From Thermanaerothrix solaris (GTDB lineage: Bacteria > Chloroflexota > Anaerolineae > Anaerolineales > Anaerolineaceae), in the NCBI RefSeq assembly GCF_032334255.1, contig NZ_JAUHMF010000001.1:496001-560000 (forward strand): a DNA stretch of 64,000 nt, given 5' to 3'. The stretch's first letter is position 1, and every line of letters begins with the position of its first letter. A program made the translations under genes and the position numbers. A model generated the notes under the pieces. The model was not told where the DNA came from. It made no database searches and saw only the letters and a list, made by a program, of their open reading frames with translations. Shown here piece after piece: positions 51,906 through 60,986 of this stretch.

Positions 51906-53966
51906 TCAATATATGTCGTTAACGGTGTTGAAGACGTTAAATTTTCCTGTGGGTGTGATCAGATTAGGTATCCGAGCCTTTTCTTGGAGTGTGCGATCAT
52001 CATAAATGACAATCTCACCTGTCTGACCTGGCTTATCTGCCGTCCCCCATACGCTCACCCAAACTTCGCTTCCCTGACGATTGTATTCAAAGTGGGTCGC
52101 ACGACCATAATTTGCCACTTCCCAGCATTTATAGGGCTTAGAAGGATCTGCTTTCGCCACAACACAGATGGTGCGTGCCAACTGAGGATCGGAATTGAGA
52201 GTCATATCAACCCAAATCCAGGGGCTAGTGGGATGTGTCTTAATAAACAAACTCCCTGCCCCGGGCAAGGTGATTTCACGCACCGCTTTCCAAGCATAAT
52301 CTGGATGCCCTAACGGGTCGGTGCCAATGGATGTAATTGCCGCATCGCCCAAATGCCCTGTGCTCCATACCGGACCAAACTGCGGATCTACCCAATTAGC
52401 CCCCCGTCCAGGATGCGGCACCGCTGGGGTATCTACTAAGGCCACCAACTTACCCTCAAGTGCATCCACCACGGCCACCTTATTGGACTGATTGGCCGCG
52501 ACCAGAAAGTATCGCTTGGTCGCATCCCATCCCCCGTCATGCAGATAGCGCGCGGCCTCAATCATTTTGATCGTGGGATTACGCGGATCGCTGTAATTCA
52601 CCAACCAAATTTGCCCGATTTCCTTTACATTAACGATCCATTCAGGCTTGAAATGGGATGCCACGATGCTGGCGACTCGGGGTTCGGGATGAAATTCCTC
52701 CGTATCCACAGTGTATCCCCGAGTACTCACAATCTTAAAGGGCTCAAGTGTTTGCCCATCCAGGATCACGAAGTGCGGTGGCCAATAACACCCAACAATG
52801 GCATAGCGGTCGGTAAAGTCTCCCAACTCCCCTTTGTACTTACTAACCTCGACGGACCGAGCATCATAGCATGTTTGGACCTCGGCGACTTTTTGGGGGA
52901 TCTCAGACCACAAATCTATCACAGATAGACGTCCGTCGCGCCCAATCACATAGACATAACGACCCGTGGCCGACATACGTGAAATATGCACCGCATAGCC
53001 AGTATCAATTTTCGTCACAACTTCATAAGTGTCACCATCAATAACAGCCACCTGACCAGCATCGCGTAACGTGACCACGAAGTAATTTTGCCAATCCCGC
53101 CCGGTCTGAGGTTGAGATGGTCGCTGGTCTGGGGGAACCATAACTTTCCAGGTTTGTTTCATCTGATCGAGCGACATCTCTGGTGGGGAAGGGGGCTCCA
53201 TTTGCAAGAATTTAGCCATAATTTCGGTTTGCTCTGGCGTAAAGAACCCTTGTTTTCCCCAGTCTGGCATGCCTCGGGGTGTACCATTGAAAATAATAGT
53301 GGCTAAAGCCAGCGTTCCCTTGGGTTGAGTCACATCCGGGGTAAGTGCAGGTCCTGTAGCGCCCTTACGCAGTGTGCCATGGCAACCCGCACAACGCTCA
53401 AAATAGACCTGTTTTGCCCATGAAAACTCCTCATCGCTCAGCAAAGAAGCCGAGATGGAAACTGGGGTTGTCTCAATTGGTGTCGCATGCACGGTCTCTT
53501 CAGGGCGATGGTAGAGATATTGCACTATGGCTTCTATCTCTGCGGGGGTTAAGAGCGTGCTCAAATTCGCTGGCATTAACCCTTTTTGACAAGGGGCACC
53601 ATTGCAATCCGAAGGCACATAAGCATCTGGATCTACTATGGCTTCGCGTAAATAATCCACAACATTATGAGCCCTACCTTGGTACTCTCCTGACTTAAGA
53701 CGTTTCTCGGCTACCTCCGCAATTTGGGACAAATCTGGGCCAAGGGTGCCCTCAGCACCCGGAACACCAGGAATAACGTGACAGGCACCACAACCACCTT
53801 TTTTGAACCCCTCTAAAGCCAAATTAGCGAATGCCTCTTCGGTAGTCGGCGAGGCAATTTCAACGGAGGAAGTAGGTAGAGACGGCGTTGAGGGTTTACC
53901 ACCACAAGCCGCTAGCCCTACCGCAACCAACATCATTGCCATCCACAAAAACCCTTTCCGCTTCAT
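51906..53966 (-). CDS. nirS: Cytochrome cd1 nitrite reductase NirS-like lipoprotein with an extra cytochrome c domain
   Basis: This 686-residue protein has a lipoprotein signal (Cys21, GLAAC), a first cytochrome c domain (Cys59-x2-Cys62-His63), a second one (Cys192-x2-Cys195-His196), and an eight-bladed heme d1 propeller (about 280-686). The propeller keeps PRVASIVASH, YLHDGGWDATKRYF, HPGRGANWV, GPVWSTGHLGD and a LITPTGKFNVFNT end, all very close to known NirS. Reaction: nitrite to NO. Typical NirS has one cytochrome c domain and is periplasmic; here two domains and a lipid anchor suggest direct electron transfer at the membrane. No heme d1 synthesis genes (nirF, nirD/L/G/H, nirJ) are nearby. 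Confidence 0.85.
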   Translation of the reverse strand: MKRKGFLWMAMMLVAVGLAACGGKPSTPSLPTSSVEIASPTTEEAFANLALEGFKKGGCGACHVIPGVPGAEGTLGPDLSQIAEVAEKRLKSGEYQGRAHNVVDYLREAIVDPDAYVPSDCNGAPCQKGLMPANLSTLLTPAEIEAIVQYLYHRPEETVHATPIETTPVSISASLLSDEEFSWAKQVYFERCAGCHGTLRKGATGPALTPDVTQPKGTLALATIIFNGTPRGMPDWGKQGFFTPEQTEIMAKFLQMEPPSPPEMSLDQMKQTWKVMVPPDQRPSQPQTGRDWQNYFVVTLRDAGQVAVIDGDTYEVVTKIDTGYAVHISRMSATGRYVYVIGRDGRLSVIDLWSEIPQKVAEVQTCYDARSVEVSKYKGELGDFTDRYAIVGCYWPPHFVILDGQTLEPFKIVSTRGYTVDTEEFHPEPRVASIVASHFKPEWIVNVKEIGQIWLVNYSDPRNPTIKMIEAARYLHDGGWDATKRYFLVAANQSNKVAVVDALEGKLVALVDTPAVPHPGRGANWVDPQFGPVWSTGHLGDAAITSIGTDPLGHPDYAWKAVREITLPGAGSLFIKTHPTSPWIWVDMTLNSDPQLARTICVVAKADPSKPYKCWEVANYGRATHFEYNRQGSEVWVSVWGTADKPGQTGEIVIYDDRTLQEKARIPNLITPTGKFNVFNTVNDIY

Positions 53967-54060
53967 AGTTGCTCCTTGAGAGTATAAAATAGGAAAACAG
54001 AGTTGAATTATTAAGAGGAGATCCGCCCCATTACTCAGAATAGAAGAATTGGGCGCTTTT

Positions 54061-54093
54061 AATATTGCGCTAGAGCAAAGAGCTCACAATATT
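54061..54093. repeat. Inverted repeat between divergent nirS and trmFO
   Basis: AATATTG (54061-54067) and CAATATT (54087-54093) are perfect 7-bp inverted arms 19 bp apart. It could be an operator or chance in AT-rich DNA. The rest of the 228-bp gap shows only the trmFO promoter and an AAGGAG SD for nirS. Confidence 0.3.
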
Positions 54094-54118
54094 TTTTCAC
54101 CATTCACCAGAGGTCGCC

Positions 54119-54147
54119 TTGACACAATCCCTTATCCTGGATACTAT
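54119..54147 (+). promoter_or_regulatory. Promoter of trmFO
   Basis: TTGACA (54119-54124), 17-bp spacer, TACTAT (54142-54147); 47 bp before the ATG. Confidence 0.7.
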
Positions 54148-54194
54148 CAACTCGTAACATACCCATATCTTAACTAGTTAGATGAGAGCAAACC

Positions 54195-55571
54195 ATGAGC
54201 GTAATTCATGTTATCGGTGGTGGTTTGGCAGGAAGCGAGGCCGCCTGGCAAGCTGCAGAATTGGGGGCTGAGGTCATCCTTTATGAAATGCGTCCTCTAA
54301 CCACCACTGGCGCGCACCGAACCGACAAACTGGCCGAATTGATTTGCTCCAATTCACTTGGCTCGCGTCTCCTCGACCGTGCTTCCGGTCTCCTCAAAGA
54401 AGAATTACGCCTTTTACGTTCATTGCTGCTGGAGTGCGCTGAAGCCACCGCTGTTCCCGCCGGCGCTGCACTGGCAGTTGATCGGGATGCTTTTGCGGAA
54501 CTGGTCACTCGTATATTGAGCCAGCACCCGCGCATTCGGATCGTGCGTCAGGAAGTTACGCAAATTCCCGAGGGCGTGGTGATCATCGCTTCCGGACCAT
54601 TAACATCGCCGGCATTGAGTGTTGAAATTCAACGTCTTACTGGCGAGAACTATTTATTTTTCTATGATGCTATTTCCCCAATTGTGACCGCCGAGTCTAT
54701 TAATATGAATATTGCCTTTAGGGCATCGCGTTATGGGCGCGGTCTTCAAGACGAAGGTGATTACATTAATTGCCCCATGAACAAAGCCAAATATAAGGCC
54801 TTTGTAGATGCGCTTGTTCACGCCGAACGCATTCCTCTGCGTGAATTTGAAAGGGCTATTGAGCATGGAGTCAAGGCGGGAGCAGATAAATTTTTTGAGG
54901 GGTGTTTACCCATCGAAGTTTTAGCCACGCGGGGCGAAAAAGCCCTGGCTTTTGGACCTTTGCGCCCGGTTGGATTAATTGATCCGCGCACCGGCAAGCA
55001 GCCTTACGCCGTGGTGCAACTTCGCCAAGATAATCTGATGGGAACTCTCTATAGCCTGGTAGGCTTCCAGACCAATCTTACCTACCCTGAACAAAAACGT
55101 GTCTTCCACATGATCCCCGGGCTCGAAAACGCGGAGTTTGTGCGCTATGGTCAAATGCACCGCAATACCTACATTGCATCACCACGGCTTTTATTGCCCA
55201 CACTCCAACTACGTCATCGTAAGAACATCTTATTTGCTGGACAGATCACTGGAGTGGAGGGATATATGGGCAACATCGCTACCGGCCTGCTGGCAGGATG
55301 GAATGCAGTACGTATTTTAAGAGGGGAAGAGCCAGTAGCCTTGCCCCTAACGACCATGCTAGGCGCCTTATGCCGATATATCACCGAAGCGCGTCTGGAG
55401 GATTTTCAACCCATGAAGGCTAATTTTGGACTTTTACCCGAACTATCCGACTCGCCCCATGGGAAACAAGAAAAGCACCAACGCTTGGCTATGCGGGCTT
55501 TGGAGGATTTGAACACCTGGCTCCGCCGATATCCGGAACGTCAACAGGTTAAACTCCCCAAACTACAATAA
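54195..55571 (+). CDS. trmFO: Folate-dependent tRNA-(uracil-54-C5)-methyltransferase TrmFO
   Basis: This 458-residue FAD enzyme makes ribothymidine at tRNA position 54 using methylene-tetrahydrofolate. The FAD motif VIGGGLAGSEAAWQAAE (about 6-22) is followed by YEMRP and the diagnostic LICSNSLGS (about 49-57). DAISPIV, YINCPMNKAKY and ITGVEGYMGNIATG (C-terminal FAD contact) are also present. Together with TrmI, two T-arm modifications are encoded in this window. It is the first gene of an operon with the M28 peptidase, which starts 9 bp on. Confidence 0.95.
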   Translation: MSVIHVIGGGLAGSEAAWQAAELGAEVILYEMRPLTTTGAHRTDKLAELICSNSLGSRLLDRASGLLKEELRLLRSLLLECAEATAVPAGAALAVDRDAFAELVTRILSQHPRIRIVRQEVTQIPEGVVIIASGPLTSPALSVEIQRLTGENYLFFYDAISPIVTAESINMNIAFRASRYGRGLQDEGDYINCPMNKAKYKAFVDALVHAERIPLREFERAIEHGVKAGADKFFEGCLPIEVLATRGEKALAFGPLRPVGLIDPRTGKQPYAVVQLRQDNLMGTLYSLVGFQTNLTYPEQKRVFHMIPGLENAEFVRYGQMHRNTYIASPRLLLPTLQLRHRKNILFAGQITGVEGYMGNIATGLLAGWNAVRILRGEEPVALPLTTMLGALCRYITEARLEDFQPMKANFGLLPELSDSPHGKQEKHQRLAMRALEDLNTWLRRYPERQQVKLPKLQ

Positions 55572-55580
55572 AGGTCAACC

Positions 55581-56492
55581 ATGCCGAAAAAATCACCCCG
55601 CTTTCGTCTGTTCCTAACCGTCCTGTTGATCGCAGGGATACTGGTGATTGGGCGATTAATCCTTAATATCACCCAACCACCGCTGGTTTTTAATGCCCAG
55701 CGCGCTTATCGGGATGTGCAGGACCAGGTTGCGTTAGGGGCACGTACACCGGGTAGTCCCGCCTACATTGCCCTACAAGACTATATTGTCAAAACTCTCC
55801 AAACCAACGACTGGATGGTTGAAACCCAGTCAGGAAATTATGCGGGAAAAACTCTCGTCAATCTTATTGGCAAACGAGGCAATCAACGTCCCTGGATCAT
55901 CTTAGGCGCCCATTATGATTCCCGTCTACTGGCCGATAGGGATCCAAACTCAGAATTACGCAATCAGCCTGTTCCAGGCGCCAATGACGGAGCATCAGGG
56001 GTGGCCATTCTGCTCGAACTGGCACGCACATTACCTAGGGATCCGGATAAGGAAATTTGGTTAGTCTTTTTTGACGCCGAAGATCAGGGGGAAATTTCCG
56101 GATGGGAATGGATTATGGGTTCACGCTATTTCGTTTCTCAATTAGAACGTCATCCGGATGCAGTGGTAATTGTAGACATGGTTGGGGATACTAACCTGCG
56201 CATCCCCAAGGAACGCAATTCCAACCCCCAACTCACCCAGGAAATCTGGTCAATCGCTCACGAATTGGGCTATCAGGAATACTTTATAGATGCGGAGGGC
56301 TTGGCCATTTTGGATGATCACGTTCCATTTCTCGAACTATCCATCCCGGCAGTAGATGTGATTGATTTTGATTATCCCTATTGGCATACCACGCACGATT
56401 TGCCGGATAAAGTTTCGCCTTATAGCCTTGAAATCGTTGGGCGTACCTTGTATCATTGGATTACTTACCCTCGATCAACAGCCCCTTATTAA
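55581..56492 (+). CDS. M28 family peptidase / glutaminyl cyclase-like, membrane-anchored
   Basis: This 303-residue zinc-dependent protein has one N-terminal membrane anchor (about 9-27), then an M28-type domain. The domain shows GAHYDSR (about 112-118, His ligand), PGANDGASG (about 135-143, bridging Asp), FFDAEDQGE (about 165-173, catalytic Glu region) and a late His in YWHTTHDL. The FDAEDQGE and single-zinc style look closer to glutaminyl-peptide cyclotransferase-like members than to true aminopeptidases; which activity holds is not clear. It acts outside the membrane. Confidence 0.82.
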   Translation: MPKKSPRFRLFLTVLLIAGILVIGRLILNITQPPLVFNAQRAYRDVQDQVALGARTPGSPAYIALQDYIVKTLQTNDWMVETQSGNYAGKTLVNLIGKRGNQRPWIILGAHYDSRLLADRDPNSELRNQPVPGANDGASGVAILLELARTLPRDPDKEIWLVFFDAEDQGEISGWEWIMGSRYFVSQLERHPDAVVIVDMVGDTNLRIPKERNSNPQLTQEIWSIAHELGYQEYFIDAEGLAILDDHVPFLELSIPAVDVIDFDYPYWHTTHDLPDKVSPYSLEIVGRTLYHWITYPRSTAPY

Positions 56493-56503
56493 ACGATCAG
56501 TAG

Positions 56504-56532
56504 TTGGCAAAAGCACCCTGCTCGCTTAAACT
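56504..56532 (+). promoter_or_regulatory. Promoter giving a possibly leaderless kinase mRNA
   Basis: TTGGCA (56504-56509), 17-bp spacer, TAAACT (56527-56532). The ATG at 56540 is only 7 bases past the -10 and has no SD, which fits a leaderless transcript. Confidence 0.5.
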
Positions 56533-56539
56533 TATAAAC

Positions 56540-57781
56540 ATGGAAAAACTCAAAGAATTGTGGGCATTTGTTCAGGCTGATTGGATCGAGCACACCGTTC
56601 GGTTGGTGGGCGAAAATACCCCCACCCGAGAAAACCTGCATCTCCAAATTCAGGACTTCGCTCAAGCACTCCACAACGTCCTTGATGAAGGTGCATACCA
56701 CAAGTTAGATCCCATCTTGGAGCGCTGGGCATCGTCTTTGACCCAAACCGACCTTGAGAGCAGTACCAGTGACCTAATGCGGTTTATGGGTATTTTAATG
56801 ACCTCAGCGTTTGAAACGATCAAACAGCATCTAAAACCCCCTGAGGCACTAATCCTCATCGGAGGACTGCTCCCATGTTTCAATTATGCTTATGAACGAC
56901 TTGCACACCACGAGATAGAAGTGAAGACCTCTTATATTTCCAATCGCCTGAGTCAGGTTCAACAGCGACTCGAACGACTCGATAAAAGCAAATCCGACTT
57001 TATTGCAATTGCGGCTCATGAGCTGAAAACACCGCTTACCCTGGTTGAAGGTTATACCGCCATGTTGCGGGAAGGACTGCGTCAGCGTGCAGCGCTGTCT
57101 CATGATGTTACAATACTGATCGAAGGAATCGAGAATGGTGCAAAACGATTACGCAACATCATCGAGGACATGATTGATGTTTCATTGATTGACAACGCAC
57201 TGCTCTCCCTCAACCTTCAACCTATATGGTTGAGTCACTTGTTCGAGATCCTTGACCGCGAATTGCATACCGCCATAGAGGAAAGACATCAAGCATTAAA
57301 AATCCATCATTTCCCCGGATGCACCGAGATGATCTTCGGTGATCCCGAACGGCTACTTCAAGCCTTTCGCAACATCCTGGTCAACGCCATCAAATTTACC
57401 CCTGATGGCGGAAAGATTGAGATAAATGGACGGGAATTGCCTGGTTTTATAGAAGTAACCATTCGAGATACTGGCATTGGTATTGACCCCAACGACCAGA
57501 GCCTGATCTTTGAGAAGTTTGCCCGGATCGGTAATGTTGCCTTGCACTCCAGCGGTAAAACAAAGTTTAAGGGGGGCGGCCCGGGTTTGGGTCTTCCCAT
57601 CGCCAAGGGTATTATTGAAGCCCATGGGGGAACGATATGGGTAGAATCTGAGGGCTATGATGAAGTGCGCTGCCCGGGTTCTACCTTTCACGTCCTGCTC
57701 CCCAAACATCCACCTCTACTTGAAGGACGCGCCGCCGACTTTCTAGCGGCGTTAACCCCAACCCAATCCTTATCTGAGTAG
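56540..57781 (+). CDS. Soluble sensor histidine kinase
   Basis: This 413-residue kinase without membrane segments has an all-helical N-terminal region of about 120 residues that I do not recognise, then a coiled-coil linker. HisKA carries His160 in AIAAHELKTPLTLVEGY. HATPase shows ILVNAIKFTPDGGKIE, RDTGIGIDP, the F-box FEKFARI and GPGLGLPIAKGI. Such kinases sense cytoplasmic signals or partner proteins. No regulator gene is next to it. The computed TTG start at 56504 coincides with the -35 box, so ATG 56540 is used despite the lack of an SD. Confidence 0.9.
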   Translation: MEKLKELWAFVQADWIEHTVRLVGENTPTRENLHLQIQDFAQALHNVLDEGAYHKLDPILERWASSLTQTDLESSTSDLMRFMGILMTSAFETIKQHLKPPEALILIGGLLPCFNYAYERLAHHEIEVKTSYISNRLSQVQQRLERLDKSKSDFIAIAAHELKTPLTLVEGYTAMLREGLRQRAALSHDVTILIEGIENGAKRLRNIIEDMIDVSLIDNALLSLNLQPIWLSHLFEILDRELHTAIEERHQALKIHHFPGCTEMIFGDPERLLQAFRNILVNAIKFTPDGGKIEINGRELPGFIEVTIRDTGIGIDPNDQSLIFEKFARIGNVALHSSGKTKFKGGGPGLGLPIAKGIIEAHGGTIWVESEGYDEVRCPGSTFHVLLPKHPPLLEGRAADFLAALTPTQSLSE

Positions 57782-57788
57782 ATAAATT

Positions 57789-58973
57789 ATGAGCGCTTCG
57801 TTTATTCAACCTGCACATCGAATTGCTTCGTTCAAACCTTATTTTTTCGCTAGCCTTAACCAGAAAATTGCCGAACTTAAGGCTCGCAACGTAGATATTA
57901 TCCGTATTGATATGGGTTCCCCAGACCTACCACCAGCCGACTTCATCATCGAAACGCTGGTTGAACATGCACGTCGAACGGATACTCACGGCTATACGCC
58001 TAACGGTGGCTTCCCGGCCTTTCGGGAAGCGGTTGCCACCTATTACCGTCGTCGGTTTGGGGTCGAGTTAGACCCGATGAAAGAAACCTTGGCGCTTATC
58101 GGTTCCAAAGAAGGGCTCTTTAACTTGGCTCAGGTTATCCTCAACCCTGGCGATGTTGTGTTGGTTCCCGATCCAGCCTACCCGGTTTACGAAGCCGCGA
58201 GCCTCATCGCTGGCGCAGAAGTGATTAAACTACCGCTCAAACGCGAGAATAATTTTTTACCCGATCTGGACGAGATTTCCCCCGAGATACTCAAAAAAGC
58301 AAAAATTTTATGGCTAAACTACCCCAATAATCCTACCGGTGCCATCGCCCCATTGGCGTATCTCGAACATATCATTCAGTTAGCCCATCGCTATCACTTT
58401 ATTGTTGCCTTCGACGCCCCATACACAGATATTTGCTTCGGAGGGTATAAAGCCCCCAGCATTTTACAAATCCCGGGCGCCAAAGAGGTTGCCATTGAGT
58501 TTAACTCCCTCTCCAAAACCTACAACATGGCCGGTTGGCGGGTTGGCATGGCTGTGGGCAACCCTCAGATAATTCAATATTTGCATACTTACAAGAGCCA
58601 AATGGACTCCTCTCACTTCCAGCCTATCTTGCTGGCGGCAATCGCTGCCCTCACTGGCGACCAAAGTTGGATTGAAGAACGCAACCGTATTTACGAACAG
58701 CGCCGCGATCTGGTCGTCCAGGCCTTGAAAAAGGCTGGTTTTGAAGTTGAGCCTCCGGCGGCCGCTATTTATGTGTGGGCGCATCTTCCTGCTGGTTATG
58801 AAGACAGCACCGCATTCTGCACGCAACTACTGGAAGAAACTGGGGTTAGTATTACCCCTGGTATCGTTTATGGAACTTATGGTGAAGGCTATATTCGGAT
58901 TTCGTTGGGTGCGCCCACAGAACGACTGCAAGAGGCCATGGCACGCTTGACCTCGTGGCTTCAGAAGGCCTAG
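57789..58973 (+). CDS. Class I aminotransferase, LL-diaminopimelate aminotransferase-like
   Basis: This 394-residue fold-type I PLP aminotransferase shows IDMGSPDLPPADF, HGYTPNGGFPAFREAVA, IGSKEGLFNLAQ, LWLNYPNNPTGA, and PLP Lys243 in SLSKTYNMAGWRVG; IRISLGAP holds the carboxylate-binding Arg. The GSKEG and NNPTGA context resembles the DapL group, so a role in lysine or cell-wall diaminopimelate synthesis is possible; other 2-oxo acid substrates are equally possible. It starts 7 bp after the kinase without an SD and probably shares its transcript. Confidence 0.85.
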   Translation: MSASFIQPAHRIASFKPYFFASLNQKIAELKARNVDIIRIDMGSPDLPPADFIIETLVEHARRTDTHGYTPNGGFPAFREAVATYYRRRFGVELDPMKETLALIGSKEGLFNLAQVILNPGDVVLVPDPAYPVYEAASLIAGAEVIKLPLKRENNFLPDLDEISPEILKKAKILWLNYPNNPTGAIAPLAYLEHIIQLAHRYHFIVAFDAPYTDICFGGYKAPSILQIPGAKEVAIEFNSLSKTYNMAGWRVGMAVGNPQIIQYLHTYKSQMDSSHFQPILLAAIAALTGDQSWIEERNRIYEQRRDLVVQALKKAGFEVEPPAAAIYVWAHLPAGYEDSTAFCTQLLEETGVSITPGIVYGTYGEGYIRISLGAPTERLQEAMARLTSWLQKA

Positions 58974-58988
58974 TATAATAGTCAAGCC

Positions 58989-60365
58989 ATGAGTCCAAAA
59001 ATTCCAGAACCCACCGCTTTTCCACGCGAGCGCGCTTTTCTGGTCGGGGTAGAAATTCGGAGCGAGCCTTCCCCTCTCTCCCTGGAAGACTCACTCGCAG
59101 AGTTGCGCCTCCTCGTCCAGACGGCCGACCTCGAAGTAGTGGGAGAAACATACCAACGCCTTGATCGGCCGCATCCAGACACCTTAATTGGAAGTGGTAA
59201 GGTCGAGGAGATCAAGGTTTTGCTAGAAGAAACTGCGGCAGACGTGGTAATTTTTGATGCCGAACTGACCCCCCGCCACCAACGCGAACTGGAAGAAAGA
59301 TTCGGTAGTCAAGTCCGCGTATTAGACCGCACCGCACTGATCCTCGACATCTTTGCCCGTCATGCCCATACCCGGGAGGGCATTTTACAGGTTGAACTGG
59401 CATTTTACGAATATCGCCTACCGCGATTAACACGCGCTTGGACCAATTTAGCTCAGCAAACAGGCGGCGGTGGCGGCAGAACAGGGAGCCAAGGCGGGGT
59501 TGGGCTGCGCGGTCCGGGTGAAACGCAACTCGAGGTAGACCGACGAGAAATCCGTCGTCGCATTGCTTTCCTTAAGCGTGAATTGGAAAAAGTGCGCGCC
59601 CATCGTCAGCGCTATCGCCAACAACGCCGCAAATCTCAAATTCCAGTCATTTCATTGGTGGGTTATACCAATGCCGGTAAGTCCACGCTATTAAACCGAT
59701 TAGCCCGGGCACAGGTGTATGTAGCCGATCAGCTTTTTGCGACCTTAGATCCAACCACCCGCCGGGTGGAACTCCCTGGGGGACACGTAGTGCTCTTCAC
59801 GGACACAGTTGGGTTCATTCAAAAATTGCCTACTCAACTGATTGCTGCCTTCCGTGCCACTCTGGAAGAGATCACCGAATCAGACTTATTGGTCCATGTG
59901 TTAGACGTTACTCATCCCAACGCGGTTGAGCAGTGGAAAGTCGTTCAAGAAACGCTCGAAGAAATTGGTGCCGGTGATATTCCAGTCATTACCGCTCTAA
60001 ACAAAATTGATCGGTTGCCCGATACCACAGCGATCAAGGCGCTTTCGGATGCTTTTTACCACTCTGTGCCCATCTCTGCTCTTACCGGAGACGGAATCCC
60101 AAACCTATTGCGGGCTATTGAGACCACTCTTTACGAAGATTACACTCCGATCACTGTTCATATTCCTTATTCAGAGGGCCACCTCATCTCACTGTTTCAC
60201 GAACACGGGAAGGTTGAACGCGTCACACACCACGACGGATATGTCACCATGCAGGGTTTATTACCAGGGCGATTCCTGGCTCGTTTTACCCCCTTTACAC
60301 GAAGTATAAAAACAGTGACCCAGACAGATCACGAAAATGGATCAACGGATTTCCCGGATTCTTGA
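58989..60365 (+). CDS. hflX: Ribosome-associated GTPase HflX
   Basis: This 458-residue GTPase splits stalled or stressed 70S ribosomes. The N-terminal HflX domain has DTLIGSGKVEEIK and FDAELTPRHQRELE, then the glycine-rich GGGGGRTGSQGG and GPGETQLEVDRR. The G domain carries GYTNAGKSTLLNRL (G1), the TLDPTTRRVEL switch, DTVGFIQKLP (G3) and NKID (G4). Length is usual. The end overlaps a small membrane-protein gene by 29 bp. Confidence 0.95.
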   Translation: MSPKIPEPTAFPRERAFLVGVEIRSEPSPLSLEDSLAELRLLVQTADLEVVGETYQRLDRPHPDTLIGSGKVEEIKVLLEETAADVVIFDAELTPRHQRELEERFGSQVRVLDRTALILDIFARHAHTREGILQVELAFYEYRLPRLTRAWTNLAQQTGGGGGRTGSQGGVGLRGPGETQLEVDRREIRRRIAFLKRELEKVRAHRQRYRQQRRKSQIPVISLVGYTNAGKSTLLNRLARAQVYVADQLFATLDPTTRRVELPGGHVVLFTDTVGFIQKLPTQLIAAFRATLEEITESDLLVHVLDVTHPNAVEQWKVVQETLEEIGAGDIPVITALNKIDRLPDTTAIKALSDAFYHSVPISALTGDGIPNLLRAIETTLYEDYTPITVHIPYSEGHLISLFHEHGKVERVTHHDGYVTMQGLLPGRFLARFTPFTRSIKTVTQTDHENGSTDFPDS

Positions 60366-60546
60366 CCGCCTTTCCGAATATCTAGCTGCGCGCAAGGGAC
60401 TTCTCCCTCTAACCGGTTTGGGGTTCATTCTCTTGAACCTAATCCTCCAATTCTTCACCAATGGATGGATTGCCCAGACCAATCTCTTTTTACATCTTGG
60501 CCTTTTTTTAGCCATTCTGGGCTTCTTAATCGCTCGCGCTTTATAA
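60337..60546 (+). CDS. Small membrane protein, 69 aa
   Basis: A 69-residue protein with a basic amphipathic N-terminus and two membrane helices (about 22-41 and 48-67). It starts inside the 3' end of hflX and ends just before a strong terminator. No family recognised; no clear SD, so the call rests on overlap coupling and a convincing membrane pattern. Confidence 0.55.
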   Translation: MDQRISRILDRLSEYLAARKGLLPLTGLGFILLNLILQFFTNGWIAQTNLFLHLGLFLAILGFLIARAL

Positions 60547-60566
60547 AACTTATTTAATTTAAAAAC

Positions 60567-60598
60567 AAAAACGCGACCATAACATCGGTCGCGTTTTT
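60567..60598. terminator. Bidirectional terminator between hflX and rpmF
   Basis: AAAAACGCGACC (60567-60578) pairs perfectly with GGTCGCGTTTTT (60587-60598) around an 8-base loop; works for both converging genes. Confidence 0.88.
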
Positions 60599-60617
60599 GG
60601 CTCAAACAGCGAGATAA

Positions 60618-60812
60618 CTACTTTTTGGCTTCTTTTTCCATGCTGATAACTTCGCGTCCTTGATAATAACCGCAGTTGGGGCACACCGTGTGAGGCAATC
60701 GCAATTCACCACAATTGCTGCATTGCACCAGGTTTGCCGCTTTGAGGGCATCATGGGCACGACGGCGATCGCGTCGCCCCTTAGACAATTTGCGCTTTGG
60801 TAGAGGTACCAT
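60618..60812 (-). CDS. rpmF: 50S ribosomal protein L32
   Basis: This 64-residue ribosomal protein has the basic N-terminus PLPKRKLSKGRRDRRRAH and a zinc ribbon made by Cys31, Cys34, Cys44 and Cys47, so it is the zinc-containing (C+) form. The next-to-last block GYYQGREV is typical. SD AGGAG is before the ATG. It is monocistronic. Confidence 0.95.
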   Translation of the reverse strand: MVPLPKRKLSKGRRDRRRAHDALKAANLVQCSNCGELRLPHTVCPNCGYYQGREVISMEKEAKK

Positions 60813-60858
60813 GGTTTATGCTCCTAATCCTTTACTCACTATATCCAATGACCCGCGA

Positions 60859-60888
60859 ATTATAATGAGGAGACCCTGAAAACGTCAA
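60859..60888 (-). promoter_or_regulatory. Promoter of rpmF
   Basis: TTGACG (60888-60883), 18-bp spacer, TATAAT (60864-60859) on the minus strand. Confidence 0.7.
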
Positions 60889-60910
60889 GATTTAAGAACC
60901 AAAATCCCCC

Positions 60911-60938
60911 TTGTATTTAGCCCCAAAAACCCTATAAT
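60911..60938 (+). promoter_or_regulatory. Promoter of the beta-glucosidase gene
   Basis: TTGTAT (60911-60916), 16-bp spacer, TATAAT (60933-60938); start near 60945, giving a leader of about 130 nt that carries two operator-like sites and one hairpin. Confidence 0.65.
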
Positions 60939-60950
60939 TGAATTATGAAT

Positions 60951-60964
60951 TGGGAGCGCTTCTA
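60951..60964 (+). promoter_or_regulatory. Degenerate CelR-type operator (O1)
   Basis: TGGGAGCGCTTCTA keeps 11 of 14 bases of the CelR palindrome and lies just after the predicted transcription start. Confidence 0.55.
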
Positions 60965-60986
60965 AGATTTAGGTAATTTACCCCCG

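Noticed and set aside
51906..53966. NirN or NirF rather than NirS
   Set aside because: Long matches to NirS in the d1 propeller, including the C-terminal GKFNVFNT end and the GPVWSTGHLGD block, make NirS the better call, though phylogeny would be decisive.
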